Positions 44,214 to 56,019 of a stretch of DNA of 64,000 nucleotides are shown here, one piece after another. The notes beneath the pieces are model-generated. The model ran no database searches and was not told the DNA's origin. It saw only the letters and a program-made list of their open reading frames with translations. This stretch comes from JALYJG01 sp033763555 (GTDB taxonomy: Bacteria; Pseudomonadota; Alphaproteobacteria; UBA9219). The stretch is taken from positions 62,001 to 126,000 of the forward strand of contig JANRKK010000043.1 of the NCBI GenBank assembly GCA_033763555.1, given 5' to 3'. How positions within the stretch are numbered: position 1 is the stretch's first letter; every line of letters begins with the position of its first letter. The position numbers and the translations under genes were made by a program.

Positions 44214-46922
44214 ATGATCCGGCTTTCTATTTCCACCTGCCGCCGTTTGGCGCTGGCCCTTGTTGTGGGCGCGGCATTCTTCGCCGTGGCGGCAAACCTG
44301 TCGCCCTGTCTGGCCGCCAGCGGATGGCGCGCGAACCCATCCTCGCTTTTCAGCGCGGGCGACAAAATCTCCACCATGATTTTCGGCGTTTTCATGGGCG
44401 TGGTGCTGACAGCCGCCGCCTATCTGTTCTTCATCTGGATTGTGATGCGCGACCGCGGCCAGGTATCCCTGTTCTTCCTGCTGCTTTGCCTCGGCGCCTA
44501 TATCGCGGGCTCGAATGAAATTCTGATGGGGCCGGAAGGTCTGAACACCGCGCGTTTTACCGACAGCTTCACCAATTACAGCCTGATCCTCAGCTGCATA
44601 TGCAGCGTGCTGTTCACCTATTATTTTTTGGAAGTCGACGCCAACAGCCCTCTCCTGCGCATGCCGCTCTTTTCACTGGTGGGGTTGCTGATGATCTTTC
44701 TTGTCTATGCCGTGTTCGATCAGACGCTGGCGCGCTTCCTCCTTCCAGCCATCAGTACTTTCACCATCGCGTTTGTTTTGACCGCGGGCCTTGCCTGCTT
44801 CCGCGAGGAAATCAGCGGCAGCCTCGTGCATGTTATTGCTTTCCTGTTTTTCCTGACAGGCACGCTGTCGGAATCGCTTTACGCGCTGGGCTTTATACGC
44901 ACAGCGGGACACGCCAACGATGTCACTTATATCTCCTTCTCGCTGGCGGCGACGATGTTCTCCATCGTCATCGCCAGCCAGTTTGCCGCCCGCCAGGAAG
45001 AAAAGGAAAAAGCGCTGGCCACCAGCAACGAGCGTTTCGCGCTGGCGACACGCGGCGCGAATGAAGGTCTGTTCGACTGGAATCTGGGAACGGGCGAAGT
45101 GTTCTTCTCGGATCAGTTTCGCAAAATCATCGGCATGCGCCTGGAAAACAAATCCCGGAGTCTCAAGACCTGGATGCGTTTTATCGTGCCATCCGACCGC
45201 CGCATCGTGCGTGAAGCGTTGCGCCGCTTCCGCCGCAATTCCGAGGTCAACATCATCAATATCGAATATCGCATCGCCGGAAAGGATGATGTGCGCCGCT
45301 GGATGCATTCCAAGGCGGTGGCCGTACGCGACCCGGCGACCAAGAAAATCGTGCGGCTTGTCGGCTCCACCAGCGATGTCACACCCCGCAAGCAAAGCGA
45401 AGTGGCGTTGCGCGCCAGCGAAACCCGGTTCCGCAGCATTACCGAAGCCCACCCGGTTCCGGTGATGATCGTTTCCCTGCAGGCAGGCGTCATCATGTAT
45501 GCCAGCCCCGGCGCAGAAGAATTACTGGGCCAGCCGCAAGGCCAGCTCGTCAATCAATCCTTCCACCGCTTTCTGACGGGACTCGAAGAACGGGAAGACA
45601 TCTGGGATTCGATGAAGAATGGCAAGGATGTCAATCTCAAGGAAGTCCATCTCCAGCGGAGTAACGATACCGTGCTGACAGCGGCCTTATCCGCACGGCG
45701 CATCAGCTATCAGGACGAAGATTCCATGGTCATCGGCCTGTACGACCTGACCGAGCGCAAACAGGCCGAAGCGCAAATCGCCCTGCAACAGGAAGCTCTG
45801 CAGCAAAGCGAAAAAATGGCAGCCCTCGGCGGTTTGCTGGCGGGCGTGGCGCATGAACTCAACAACCCGCTGTCGGTCGTGGTCGGCCAATCCACATTGC
45901 TGATGGAAGGCTCACCGGAACCTGGCGTCGTTGCCCGCGCGGAAAAGATTTTCAAATCCGCCGACCGTTGCGCCCGTATCGTCAAAAGCTTCCTCGCGCT
46001 GGCACGCCGCAAACCGCCCGAACGCAAGCCCGTCGATATCAACGGCATCATCCATGCCGCGCTCGACCTGCTCGGCTACCAGATCCGCACGGAAAATATC
46101 GATGTCGTGCAGAATCTTGAACCGCAGCTGCCGGAAATCACGGGTGACGGCGACCAGCTGACGCAGATCATCACCAACCTCATCCTCAACGCCACGCAGG
46201 CGATGCAGAACTGGAAAGGCACGCGCCGCATCACCATCCGCACCTGGCGCGATGGCGACAAAGTCTCGGTCAGCGTCGCCGATACGGGACCGGGCGTTCC
46301 CGCCGATATCCGCACACGCATTTTCGAGCCCTTCTTCACGACCAAGGGTGGTCAGGGCGGTACAGGCGTCGGATTGTCGCTCTGCATCAACATCGCCGCG
46401 TCGCATGGCGGCCAGCTTTATCTGGAAGACACGCCGGGCGGCGGCGCGACTTTTGTCGTCGCCTTGCCGCTCACCACCGAGGTTGCCGGAATCAAGGATG
46501 TCTCCGCCCCCGCCACCGCCGTGCTGCCGAAGAATCTGAAACTTTTGATTGTGGATGATGAGGTCGAGCTGGCGCAGACGCTCGCCGACCTTCTCGACCC
46601 CGAAGGGCATCATGTGGATATCGCCATCAACGGCGCGGTGGCGATGGAAAAGTTGCATAAAGCCCCGTATGACGTCATCATAAGTGACCTTCGCATGCCG
46701 GTGATGGACGGGCCTGGCCTGTACGCCGCCATGCAGCGCGAAGCCCCCGCCTATCTGGGCAAGATCATCTATGTGACGGGTGACACCTTGTCCACGCATG
46801 TTCAAAGTTTTCTGCAGGAGCATCCCGTGCCCGTCATTGAAAAGCCCTACCGCCTGAACGATGTGCGGGCCGCTATTGCCAATATTGTGAAAGACAGCGC
46901 CTCCGCCGGAATTTCAGCGTAA
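44214..46922 (+). CDS. membrane hybrid histidine kinase with two PAS domains and receiver
   Basis: A 902-residue sensor. An N-terminal signal-like helix is followed by a 7-helix membrane region (about residues 55-265) resembling 7TM-DISM sensors. Two PAS domains span about 275-395 (NERFALATRGANEGLFDWNLG) and 400-520. The dimerisation domain has phospho-acceptor His547 in GVAHELNNP. The ATPase domain has N-box Asn659 and VADTGPGVP, ending with GGQGGTGVGLSL. A C-terminal receiver has DDE and phospho-acceptor Asp825 in SDLRMPVMDG. The receiver-EAL gene 19 bp downstream is its likely partner, giving control of cyclic-di-GMP. The signal sensed is unknown. Confidence 0.92.
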   Translation: MIRLSISTCRRLALALVVGAAFFAVAANLSPCLAASGWRANPSSLFSAGDKISTMIFGVFMGVVLTAAAYLFFIWIVMRDRGQVSLFFLLLCLGAYIAGSNEILMGPEGLNTARFTDSFTNYSLILSCICSVLFTYYFLEVDANSPLLRMPLFSLVGLLMIFLVYAVFDQTLARFLLPAISTFTIAFVLTAGLACFREEISGSLVHVIAFLFFLTGTLSESLYALGFIRTAGHANDVTYISFSLAATMFSIVIASQFAARQEEKEKALATSNERFALATRGANEGLFDWNLGTGEVFFSDQFRKIIGMRLENKSRSLKTWMRFIVPSDRRIVREALRRFRRNSEVNIINIEYRIAGKDDVRRWMHSKAVAVRDPATKKIVRLVGSTSDVTPRKQSEVALRASETRFRSITEAHPVPVMIVSLQAGVIMYASPGAEELLGQPQGQLVNQSFHRFLTGLEEREDIWDSMKNGKDVNLKEVHLQRSNDTVLTAALSARRISYQDEDSMVIGLYDLTERKQAEAQIALQQEALQQSEKMAALGGLLAGVAHELNNPLSVVVGQSTLLMEGSPEPGVVARAEKIFKSADRCARIVKSFLALARRKPPERKPVDINGIIHAALDLLGYQIRTENIDVVQNLEPQLPEITGDGDQLTQIITNLILNATQAMQNWKGTRRITIRTWRDGDKVSVSVADTGPGVPADIRTRIFEPFFTTKGGQGGTGVGLSLCINIAASHGGQLYLEDTPGGGATFVVALPLTTEVAGIKDVSAPATAVLPKNLKLLIVDDEVELAQTLADLLDPEGHHVDIAINGAVAMEKLHKAPYDVIISDLRMPVMDGPGLYAAMQREAPAYLGKIIYVTGDTLSTHVQSFLQEHPVPVIEKPYRLNDVRAAIANIVKDSASAGISA

Positions 46923-46941
46923 CGGAAACAGGAACCGCCTC

Positions 46942-48093
46942 ATGCGCATGCTGGTGATTGATGATGAAAAAGACATCTGCGATCTTATCGCCGAACTGGG
47001 CGGGCGGCATGGGTTGCAGGTGGAAACCACCAACAACCCGGAGAATGTCCGCGCGACGCTGACGGGCTTCAAGCCGGATTTCATCATGCTGGATTTGATG
47101 ATGCCGGGCACCGACGGCGTCGAACTTCTGCGCCTGCTGGCTGAAACCGCCAAAAACGCCAAGCTCTGCCTCATCAGCGGCAGCGACGCGCGCGTCCTCA
47201 ACAGCGCCCGCCGCCTCGGCAGCGCGCATGGCCTGGAAGTCGTCGCCGCGCTGGAAAAACCGCTGGATATGTCAGTGCTGACCAATTTGTTCGATCGCAT
47301 CGCTGCGGGCGGCAAAGGCTCGCCGACCACCGATCTGGCGCAGGCCATTGCCTCGGGCCAGTTCACGCTGCATTACCAGCCCGTCATCGAAATGGCGACG
47401 CGCCGCGTCAAGGGCGTGGAAGCGCTGGCGCGCTGGAGCCACCCGCATCGCGGCATGCTGTTGCCCGACGCTTTTCTGGAACAGGTCGTCAATGACGGTT
47501 TGATGCAGGCGCTGACCGATGTCGTCGTGCAAACTTCTGTGCGGCAGGCATCGCGCTGGCATCAGGCGGGTGAAGATCTGACGCTTTCCATGAATGTCAC
47601 CGCCTCAACGCTGCTTGACCTCACTTTACCTGACCGCATTGCCGAGCTTTGCGCCAAGCATAAGGTGCCGCCGGAAAAACTCATCCTCGAAGTGACGGAA
47701 ACCGAAGCGATGCGCGATGTCACGCGCACGATGGACGTTCTGCTGCGCATGCGGATCCGCAATATCGGCGTCGCCATCGATGATTTCGGTACGGGCCATT
47801 CCTCGCTGCGCGAATTGCAGCGCATGCCCTTCAGCGAAATGAAAATCGACAAAGGCTTTGTCATCGACATGGCAAAGAACAAGGATTGCGAAGTCATCGT
47901 CAAGGCCGTGATTGACCTCGCGCATAACCTTGGCCTCAAAGTCATCGCCGAGGGCGTGGAAGACGAAGCGATCTGGAATCTGCTGCAAGCCCGGGGCTGC
48001 GATTATGCCCAGGGTTTCTATATGGGTCGCCCAATGCCCGCCGATAAATTCGACGACTGGCTGAAAGACTGGCGATCAAAAACACCGAAATAG
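46942..48093 (+). CDS. receiver-EAL cyclic-di-GMP phosphodiesterase
   Basis: This 383-residue response regulator has an N-terminal receiver (VIDDEKDI; phospho-acceptor Asp51 in MLDLMMPG; Lys in ALEKPLD) and a C-terminal EAL domain from about residue 125. The catalytic set looks intact: GVEALARW (EAL Glu160), ILEVTETEAM, IDDFGTGHSSL, MKIDKGFV and VIAEGVED, with QGFYMGRPM at the end. No GGDEF domain is present, so it should lower cyclic-di-GMP upon phosphorylation. The neighbouring hybrid kinase is the likely phosphodonor. Confidence 0.93.
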   Translation: MRMLVIDDEKDICDLIAELGGRHGLQVETTNNPENVRATLTGFKPDFIMLDLMMPGTDGVELLRLLAETAKNAKLCLISGSDARVLNSARRLGSAHGLEVVAALEKPLDMSVLTNLFDRIAAGGKGSPTTDLAQAIASGQFTLHYQPVIEMATRRVKGVEALARWSHPHRGMLLPDAFLEQVVNDGLMQALTDVVVQTSVRQASRWHQAGEDLTLSMNVTASTLLDLTLPDRIAELCAKHKVPPEKLILEVTETEAMRDVTRTMDVLLRMRIRNIGVAIDDFGTGHSSLRELQRMPFSEMKIDKGFVIDMAKNKDCEVIVKAVIDLAHNLGLKVIAEGVEDEAIWNLLQARGCDYAQGFYMGRPMPADKFDDWLKDWRSKTPK

Positions 48094-48192
48094 CCTGCCC
48101 TGCCGTCATTAACCACACATCTTAATCTTGAAGTTGGCGCAGGCTCTGTGCTTAAGTCGCGTTATATTTAAATTGTTTCAGAGTGTTTTATT

Positions 48193-48954
48193 GTGACCGC
48201 GACACAGATCATTACCTTGCCTTCCGGTAGACCCGACTGGCTCACCATCACCGATGAGCAGGCTGCAAAAGCCCGCCGTATCATCACGCGCGATTTCTGG
48301 AATTCGGACAGGCCTTTCGATCAGCCTGCTTATAAGGAAATTGGATTTCCTTGTAGAGTTGGATACTTAACAGCAAAAAATGTTCAAAATATTTATCAAT
48401 CTTCGGAATACCGTGATGTAGATGAAGGTAGAAATCTTCGGTATGTTAAGCCTTATATCCTCAGTTTTATTGATAGGCCAGAACCTGAAATATTGCACTA
48501 CTCAGCCTACACAACAGTTCCTGCATTTTTAATGGAACCCATTCGGCAATTCATGATTTGTGATTATTCTATATATAAACAAGAAAGAGTTTTTTGGTCG
48601 TTCGACGTTGATATTTGTAAGTTATATAAGGGTTCCTTCCATCGGGGCGACGGGGAATGGCACAGCGACGTTTTTGGAGATTCTGCAAATATGGATGAAA
48701 CGCTAGACAATGAAAAAATAAAAAATTGTGCAAGAAATTTTCGAGAAGGGCGTTTCATCCCTCCTTATAACTCAACCGGCATGCCCAGAATCTACATTGC
48801 CGCAAGTTCCTTTTCGACTCAATTCGAAGCTGTTTCTACTTCGGCTTTCAGTCCGTGGGATATAATACACTATACAGTCGAAAAACACGCTTCTCCACCT
48901 TCCCCTGGCCCATGTACTCGTTTTTTACTTCGATGTTCCGTGACACCAATTTAA
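48193..48954 (+). CDS. AT-rich hypothetical, possible 2-oxoglutarate/Fe(II) oxygenase-like protein
   Basis: A 253-residue protein starting at GTG 48193. The middle contains GDGEWHSDVFG, an H-x-D pair, and the C-terminus has TVEKHASPPSPGPCTRFLLRCSVTP. A distal His and an R-x-S fit the metal and 2-oxoglutarate sites of double-stranded beta-helix oxygenases. This is a motif-level guess, not a confirmed family. The DNA from about 48350 to 48850 is AT-rich with different codon use, whereas both ends match the host. It ends inside the convergent xseA stop region (4-bp overlap). No neighbour indicates a substrate. Confidence 0.6.
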   Translation: MTATQIITLPSGRPDWLTITDEQAAKARRIITRDFWNSDRPFDQPAYKEIGFPCRVGYLTAKNVQNIYQSSEYRDVDEGRNLRYVKPYILSFIDRPEPEILHYSAYTTVPAFLMEPIRQFMICDYSIYKQERVFWSFDVDICKLYKGSFHRGDGEWHSDVFGDSANMDETLDNEKIKNCARNFREGRFIPPYNSTGMPRIYIAASSFSTQFEAVSTSAFSPWDIIHYTVEKHASPPSPGPCTRFLLRCSVTPI

Positions 48955-50330
48955 TCTCTGTTCACCACCGCACCCGTCTTTCCATCATTAAATTCAATGC
49001 TTATTGCATCGCCACCACGCAGTTGCCTGCTGCTGATGACGACCTGGCCTTGCGCATTCTGTACCAGCGCATAGCCGCGGCCCAGCACCGCGCGCGGCGA
49101 AAGATGGCCGAGCGCCGTGCCGAGCGTGTCCATCCGGTTCTGCCAGCGTGTCAGGTTTTCGCGCAGCGCCGCTTCCTGTCTTTGTCCCAGATGCGCCAGT
49201 TTCTGTGTTGCGAGCTGCAGCAGATCACGCGGATGGCGGAGACGTCCTGCTGCCTCGGCCACGCGGCCCGCGCGACGCTCGAAATAGGCCTGCCAGGCCA
49301 GCATTAAACGCTCGGCTTTTTCATCCAATCGCTGCGACAAAGGTTCCAGCACCCGCGCCGGGTCGCCGAGTGCGCGTTCGGTCAGACTCAACCGTTCGCG
49401 GCGGTCTTCAATCATGCGGCGCATAGCCTGCACCAGCCTTATGCCTTCTTCCGCTACCTGTTCCAGTAAATCGTCGCGCACAGGCACGGCCATTTCGGCA
49501 GCCGCGGTCGGCGTCGGCGCGCGGATGTCGGCGGCGAAATCGATTAGCGTCGTATCGGCCTCATGCCCCACGGCGGAAATGACCGGGATGCGGCTGGCGG
49601 CCACGGCGCGCACCACATTTTCCTCGTTGAACGGCATCAAATCTTCAATCGAACCGCCGCCGCGCGCGACGATCAGCAAATCAGGCCGCGGAATTTTTCC
49701 ACCTTCCGGAAGATCGTTAAATCCCCTGATCGCCGTAGCGATCTGTTCCGCGGCACCTTCGCCCTGCACCAGAACGGGCCAGACCAGCACATGGCGCGGG
49801 AAACGGTCTTCCAGCCGATGCAGAATATCGCGGATGACTGCCCCTGTCGGCGAGGTCACGACGCCGATAACTTCCGGCAGAAACGGCAGGGCGCGCTTGC
49901 GCTCGGCACCGAACAATCCTTCGACCGCCAGTTTCTTTTTCCGTTCTTCCAGAAGTTTGAGCAGCGCACCCATGCCCGCCAGCGCCATGCCTTCGACGGT
50001 CAATTGGTAATTCGACCGTGCGGGATAGGTCGTCAGCCGTCCAGTACAGATGACCTCCATGCCATCCTCGGGCTTGATGCCGAGTTTGGCGTGTTGCCCT
50101 TTCCAGCAGACGGAGGCGAGAACCGCTTCCTCATCCTTCAGATTGAAATAGACATGCCCGCTGGGCGCAATCTTGAAACCGCTGATCTCCCCCCGTACGC
50201 GCACAAGGCCGAAAGTTTCCTCGACCGTCTTTTTCAGCAGGCGGGAAATCTCACCAACGCCGAATTCCGGCAGATTGCTGCCGGGACGGGGCGCGTCAAA
50301 CAAAGTGGATTGCGTCTTGGCGCGGGACAT
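48951..50330 (-). CDS. xseA: exodeoxyribonuclease VII large subunit
   Basis: XseA with XseB forms a single-strand exonuclease used in mismatch and recombination repair. The N-terminal OB fold (FGLVRVRGEISGFKIAPSGHVYFNLKD) is followed by the catalytic domain (IGVVTSPTGAVIRDILHRLEDRFP, LIVARGGGSIEDLMPFNEE, ISAVGHEADTTLIDFAAD, APTPTAAAE) and a long C-terminal coiled coil. Start ATG 50330 is preferred over TTG 50336. xseB is not visible nearby. Confidence 0.96.
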   Translation of the reverse strand: MSRAKTQSTLFDAPRPGSNLPEFGVGEISRLLKKTVEETFGLVRVRGEISGFKIAPSGHVYFNLKDEEAVLASVCWKGQHAKLGIKPEDGMEVICTGRLTTYPARSNYQLTVEGMALAGMGALLKLLEERKKKLAVEGLFGAERKRALPFLPEVIGVVTSPTGAVIRDILHRLEDRFPRHVLVWPVLVQGEGAAEQIATAIRGFNDLPEGGKIPRPDLLIVARGGGSIEDLMPFNEENVVRAVAASRIPVISAVGHEADTTLIDFAADIRAPTPTAAAEMAVPVRDDLLEQVAEEGIRLVQAMRRMIEDRRERLSLTERALGDPARVLEPLSQRLDEKAERLMLAWQAYFERRAGRVAEAAGRLRHPRDLLQLATQKLAHLGQRQEAALRENLTRWQNRMDTLGTALGHLSPRAVLGRGYALVQNAQGQVVISSRQLRGGDAISIEFNDGKTGAVVNRD

Positions 50331-50374
50331 GGTCAAACCATAGCCTTGGAAGAAGCCAAAAGCGAGGGCATCCC

Positions 50375-50938
50375 ATGCGCAAACTTCTTACATTTTCCCT
50401 TATCCTCCTGCTCGCCGCCTGCATTGATGTCGATGATTTCGGCGCCTATTGGGCCAAGGCGTCACTTGATCCGGCGCTTCGGGGCGACTGGTTAACTGTT
50501 AAAAATGAAAAAGGGGACGATGCCCCACAGAAATGGCGATTTATAGAAAAGCAAGGCGCCTATAAAGCGCAGCCCTACTCTATGGATGGTCAAAAAGAAA
50601 ACGGAGAGGAATATCCTGTAAAAACCTTCACGGTAGGGCCGTATAAATTCTTCATGCGCGGACAAACCGACAAACTCGGCGGCTATTTACTTCGGTATCA
50701 GATCACGGATGGCAAACTGGTCGTATACATGTTGAATGATAGTGCCATGGAAAAATTCATGAATAAAAATTACCCTAACCGCCGTAACATTTATATGGGT
50801 GAAAGCTGGGGCAAACCTGAATTAAAAATCAAAAAATTTGACGGAGATGTTTACAAAATACTCGCTGCCATTCCTGATGATGAAACCTATTGGCATGGCG
50901 AAGTAAAGCTTGCGAGAATAAAGCAGGAGACGAAATGA
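50375..50938 (+). CDS. hypothetical lipoprotein coupled to purD
   Basis: This 187-residue protein starts with a lipoprotein signal ([16 protein letters not shown], lipobox LAAC, Cys16). The mature part has [23 protein letters not shown], then a beta-rich domain ([21 protein letters not shown]) and ends in [14 protein letters not shown]. It looks like a small beta-barrel or lipocalin-like fold, but I recognise no family. The second half is AT-rich. Its stop overlaps the purD start as ATGA, an unexpected coupling of an envelope protein and a purine enzyme. Confidence 0.72.
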   Translation: MRKLLTFSLILLLAACIDVDDFGAYWAKASLDPALRGDWLTVKNEKGDDAPQKWRFIEKQGAYKAQPYSMDGQKENGEEYPVKTFTVGPYKFFMRGQTDKLGGYLLRYQITDGKLVVYMLNDSAMEKFMNKNYPNRRNIYMGESWGKPELKIKKFDGDVYKILAAIPDDETYWHGEVKLARIKQETK

Positions 50939-52221
50939 AAACCCTCGTCATTGGTTCCGGCGGACGGGAACATGCCATGTGCTGGGCCATCGCCAAGTCG
51001 CCGCTTCTCAGCAAACTCTATTGCGCGCCAGGCAATGCGGGCATCGCCGATATAGCCGAATGCCTGCCTATTCCGGTCGACAAGATTGCCGATATTCTTT
51101 CCGCCTGCCGCCACCATCAGATCGACTTCGTTGTCATCGGCCCTGAAATTCCGCTGGCCCTTGGCCTCGCCGATGAGCTTCGCGCCACGGGCATCGCCTG
51201 CTTCGGCCCGTCGAAAGCCGCTGCCGAGATCGAAAGCTCCAAGGGCTTCATGAAAGACTTGGTCGCTCGCGCGGGTGTGCCGACGGCCGTCTATAAACGC
51301 TTTCATCATTCCGAATCCGCCAAAGCCTATGTCCGCAAGCAAGGCGCGCCGATTGTGGTGAAGGCCGATGGCCTCGCCGCCGGAAAAGGCGTGACCGTCG
51401 CGCACACTATTGAGGAAGCCTGCGCCGCCATCGACGAAGCCATGGTGCAGAAAGCCTTTGGCGATTCCGGCGCCGCGCTGGTGATCGAGGAATTTATGGA
51501 AGGCGAGGAAGCCAGTTTCTTCGCGCTATGCGACGGCGAAACCGTTCTGCCTTTCGCGGCGGCACAAGACCACAAGGCCGTGTTCGACGGCGACAAGGGC
51601 CCCAACACAGGCGGCATGGGCGCCTATTCGCCCGCACCCATCGTCGATGCGGCGATGCAGGAACGCATCATGCGCGAGATTATCCACCCGACCGTCAAGG
51701 CGATGCGCGAAGCGGGGCGGCCCTTTACCGGTGTTTTGTTTGCAGGACTTATGATCACCAAGGCGGGGCCGAGGCTGATTGAATTCAACGCGCGTTTCGG
51801 TGACCCGGAAACGCAGGCGATGTTGCTGCGCCTGAAATCCGATCTGCTGGCGTTGCTTTATGCCGCTGCCAAGGGGATGCTGGATGGTATCGAGATTCAC
51901 TGGCACGACCGCGCGGCGCTTTGTGTCGTCATGGCAGCGGAGGGTTATCCCGGCACTTATAAGAAGAACACGATCATTCGCGGGTTGGATGAAGCGGCGG
52001 CCTTGACGGATACGGTTGTGTTCCATGCCGGAACCGCGCGTGACGATGCTGGCAATATCATCGCCATCGGCGGGCGGGTTTTGAATGTCTGCGGCTGGGG
52101 CTTAACCATCACCGAGGCACAGGCGCGTGCCTATGAGGCGGTCGACAAAATCACCTGGCCCGAAGGCTTCTGCCGCCGCGATATCGGCTGGCGCGCGATC
52201 GAAAAAACGAAGGCGGCCTAG
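50935..52221 (+). CDS. purD: phosphoribosylamine-glycine ligase
   Basis: PurD joins glycine to phosphoribosylamine in purine synthesis. It is an ATP-grasp enzyme of 428 residues: [19 protein letters not shown] at the N-terminus, [31 protein letters not shown] (nucleotide site), [31 protein letters not shown] and [13 protein letters not shown]. The open frame runs upstream to 50890, but the start at 50935 matches the family N-terminus. xseA-purD proximity is common in this class. Confidence 0.96.
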   Translation: MKTLVIGSGGREHAMCWAIAKSPLLSKLYCAPGNAGIADIAECLPIPVDKIADILSACRHHQIDFVVIGPEIPLALGLADELRATGIACFGPSKAAAEIESSKGFMKDLVARAGVPTAVYKRFHHSESAKAYVRKQGAPIVVKADGLAAGKGVTVAHTIEEACAAIDEAMVQKAFGDSGAALVIEEFMEGEEASFFALCDGETVLPFAAAQDHKAVFDGDKGPNTGGMGAYSPAPIVDAAMQERIMREIIHPTVKAMREAGRPFTGVLFAGLMITKAGPRLIEFNARFGDPETQAMLLRLKSDLLALLYAAAKGMLDGIEIHWHDRAALCVVMAAEGYPGTYKKNTIIRGLDEAAALTDTVVFHAGTARDDAGNIIAIGGRVLNVCGWGLTITEAQARAYEAVDKITWPEGFCRRDIGWRAIEKTKAA

Positions 52222-52646
52222 CTTTGAAGTTTTGCCAATATGCGAGTTACGAAACCACGAGGCGGCTGCAAACAGGCAGTCAATGCGCTTTCTTCTCTTG
52301 AGAGTTTGACATAAGCCCGCTGGGCTTCAATTTCTGTTTCGATGTATGCGGGAATAGAATCTTTATGTTGTGCACTTTCCTGTACCAAAACACTCATGGC
52401 TTCTTTCATGCCCCGAATAATGCTAAGATTCGGATACGGATAATCTAGGTCTGCATGTGAATAGTCTGAAGCTCGCAACTCCCTCTCAAGTTTTGAAAGG
52501 TCGGCATAGTTTGCAGCTGCCCGGGCCCTAAGATTGCCGTGTACAGTATCAATGTGAGACTCTGAGTTATTATTAAAAATTTCTCTTGCCGATGCCTTCA
52601 TGACAAAGATGATCTTCATTTCCCGATCAAAGTGAGATTCACTCAT
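52218..52646 (-). CDS. hypothetical helical protein
   Basis: A 142-residue, mainly helical, charged protein ([46 protein letters not shown]). The start ATG 52646 has GGGAG six bases upstream; the frame opens at 52676. The codons just before and just after the start form a short imperfect duplication encoding FDRE twice, which makes the exact start slightly ambiguous. It overlaps the convergent purD stop by 4 bp. No family is recognised. Confidence 0.58.
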   Translation of the reverse strand: MSESHFDREMKIIFVMKASAREIFNNNSESHIDTVHGNLRARAAANYADLSKLERELRASDYSHADLDYPYPNLSIIRGMKEAMSVLVQESAQHKDSIPAYIETEIEAQRAYVKLSREESALTACLQPPRGFVTRILAKLQS

Positions 52647-52760
52647 GTTTATCTCCCGGTCAAAATTGGACCGCAAAAAATATAGAAAAGAAGCAAGCAG
52701 AGTTCAAGGAAATGCCTTGGCTGCGCGTTAACCATACGGCCTGCTGCTAAATCGCAAATA

Positions 52761-53771
52761 CTACGCCGCCAACCCCAACAGCGTCTGCGCACACAGTGCC
52801 GCATCCGGCGTTCCGGTACGTTTCACCGCCGCTTCGGCTTCGTACAAACGTTCCAGCGCGCGCGACAAACGCACCGCTGACCAGCGCGGCAGTTGCGCAC
52901 CCATGGATTCCGCGTGTTTCCAGAAAACGGGCGGCTGCAATTTCTTCACGGCTTCACCCGCGCTCGCCCCGCCATCCATTTGTCCGCGTGCCCACTGCAG
53001 GCGCATGAAATGCCGCTGTGCCGCGCGCAACACGGCAACCGGCGAGGTTTGCTCTTCCATCAAACGGTCGATCAGAAGCCGCACCTTGCGCGCATCACCG
53101 CCGCCGACGGCGAAGACCAGATCATCCAGCTCTGCCGCGCCCGCATCCTGCACCACCGCGCGTACGTCTTCGATGGAAATGCCGCTGGCGCCTTTTGCGT
53201 AGGTCGCCAGTTTTTCCAGCTCGCTACGCATCGCCATCCGGTCAGGTGGCAGCACATCGCCCAAAAACAAAATCACATCGCGCGGCGCGTTAACGCCTTC
53301 GGCTTTCAGAATATTGGCAATCACGCGCTGCCGCGCGGGGCCTTCCTCCACATAACAGGCGATCGCCGCCGCCTGCTCATCCCCTTCGCACAGGCTGCGC
53401 AGCTTGGAACGTTTTTCCAGATCGCTCCCTTCGATCAGCAACAGACTGTCGGTCGCAGGCATATCGGCCAGAAGCGCCGTCAGCGCGCCCGCGACATTAT
53501 CGCCCGCCTGCTGGATGCGCACCAAACGCTGCCCGCCGCCCAATGCCTGCGCCGCCATTTCATCCATCAGCCGCGCGGGGTCTTCGGCCAGCATCGCCCC
53601 GGTCAGCAGCGCAACGCGGAACGGGTCCTGCAGATCGGGCACGGTTTTTTTCGCCAGCGCCTCGGCCCGTTCCCGCACCAATCCGGCATCCGGCCCATAG
53701 ACCAGAACCGCCCGCGCCCTGGGGTCGGGCTTTTGCAGAAAGGCAGTTGTTTGGGCAGCGGTCAGTTTCAT
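52761..53771 (-). CDS. holA: DNA polymerase III subunit delta
   Basis: HolA (delta) opens the sliding clamp as part of the clamp loader. It begins with VLVYGPDAGLVRERAEAL, an inactive Walker-like loop, and has LLLIEGSDLEKRSKLRSLCE, then an AAA+-like lid with REDVILFLGDVLPPDRMAMRSELEKL and a C-terminal collar (VAVLRAAQRHFMRLQWARGQM). The 336-residue length is normal. It is divergent from groES across 246 bp. Confidence 0.93.
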   Translation of the reverse strand: MKLTAAQTTAFLQKPDPRARAVLVYGPDAGLVRERAEALAKKTVPDLQDPFRVALLTGAMLAEDPARLMDEMAAQALGGGQRLVRIQQAGDNVAGALTALLADMPATDSLLLIEGSDLEKRSKLRSLCEGDEQAAAIACYVEEGPARQRVIANILKAEGVNAPRDVILFLGDVLPPDRMAMRSELEKLATYAKGASGISIEDVRAVVQDAGAAELDDLVFAVGGGDARKVRLLIDRLMEEQTSPVAVLRAAQRHFMRLQWARGQMDGGASAGEAVKKLQPPVFWKHAESMGAQLPRWSAVRLSRALERLYEAEAAVKRTGTPDAALCAQTLLGLAA

Positions 53772-53862
53772 GGGGTCAAAGGCCTGTGAAAACCAAGGCT
53801 TACTTACTACCGCACCCGGCCCCCGGGCGCAAAAAAAATCATGGCCAAAAAGTTAACAAACC

Positions 53863-53891
53863 CTTGAAACCTCCTATAAATTACCCTATTT
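53863..53891 (+). promoter_or_regulatory. sigma32-like heat-shock promoter of groES-groEL
   Basis: CTTGAAA (53863-53869), a 14-bp spacer and CCCTATTT (53884-53891) match the sigma32 pattern. The remaining leader up to 54017 contains GC-rich inverted segments but I see no CIRCE repeat, so sigma32 rather than HrcA is the likely control. Confidence 0.8.
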
Positions 53892-54017
53892 GACTGCTTA
53901 CACCGCTGATGGGGCGCTCTGCCCGGTCGGCGGGAGGCTTCGGCCCCGGGATAACCGGTACCCTGCCGATGGTTTCACATTCAAAACGATGGTTCTTAAA
54001 CCGAAGGAGTATGAAGT

Positions 54018-54332
54018 ATGAAATTCCGTCCCCTGCATGACCGCGTGGTCGTCCGTCGCATCGAAGGTGATGAACGTACCGCTGGCGGCATCATCATCCC
54101 CGACACCGCCAAGGAAAAGCCGCAGGAAGGCGAAATCATCGCCGTCGGCGCAGGCGCGCGTGACGAAAGCGGCAAGATTGTCGCCCTCGATGTGAAGTCA
54201 GGCGATCGCGTCTTGTTCGGCAAATGGTCCGGTACAGAAGTGAAGATCGATGGCGAAGACCTTCTGATCATGAAGGAATCCGACATCATGGGCGTGATTG
54301 AAACATCCACGAAAAGCCGCAAGGCCGCTTAA
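54018..54332 (+). CDS. groS: co-chaperonin GroES
   Basis: GroES caps the GroEL folding chamber. The 104-residue protein shows [42 protein letters not shown], with the mobile loop GGIIIPDTA, and YSG-like [26 protein letters not shown] near the end. A slightly longer C-terminus ([10 protein letters not shown]) is present. groL follows after 40 bp under the same sigma32 promoter. Confidence 0.97.
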   Translation: MKFRPLHDRVVVRRIEGDERTAGGIIIPDTAKEKPQEGEIIAVGAGARDESGKIVALDVKSGDRVLFGKWSGTEVKIDGEDLLIMKESDIMGVIETSTKSRKAA

Positions 54333-54360
54333 GTATTTTAACACTGACACTACAACCTGA

Positions 54361-56019
<1,659 letters not shown>

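Noticed and set aside
52616..52676. Short duplication encoding FDRE twice at the start of a hypothetical gene
   Set aside because: Only about 15 imperfect bases are repeated; too short and diverged to claim a functional repeat.
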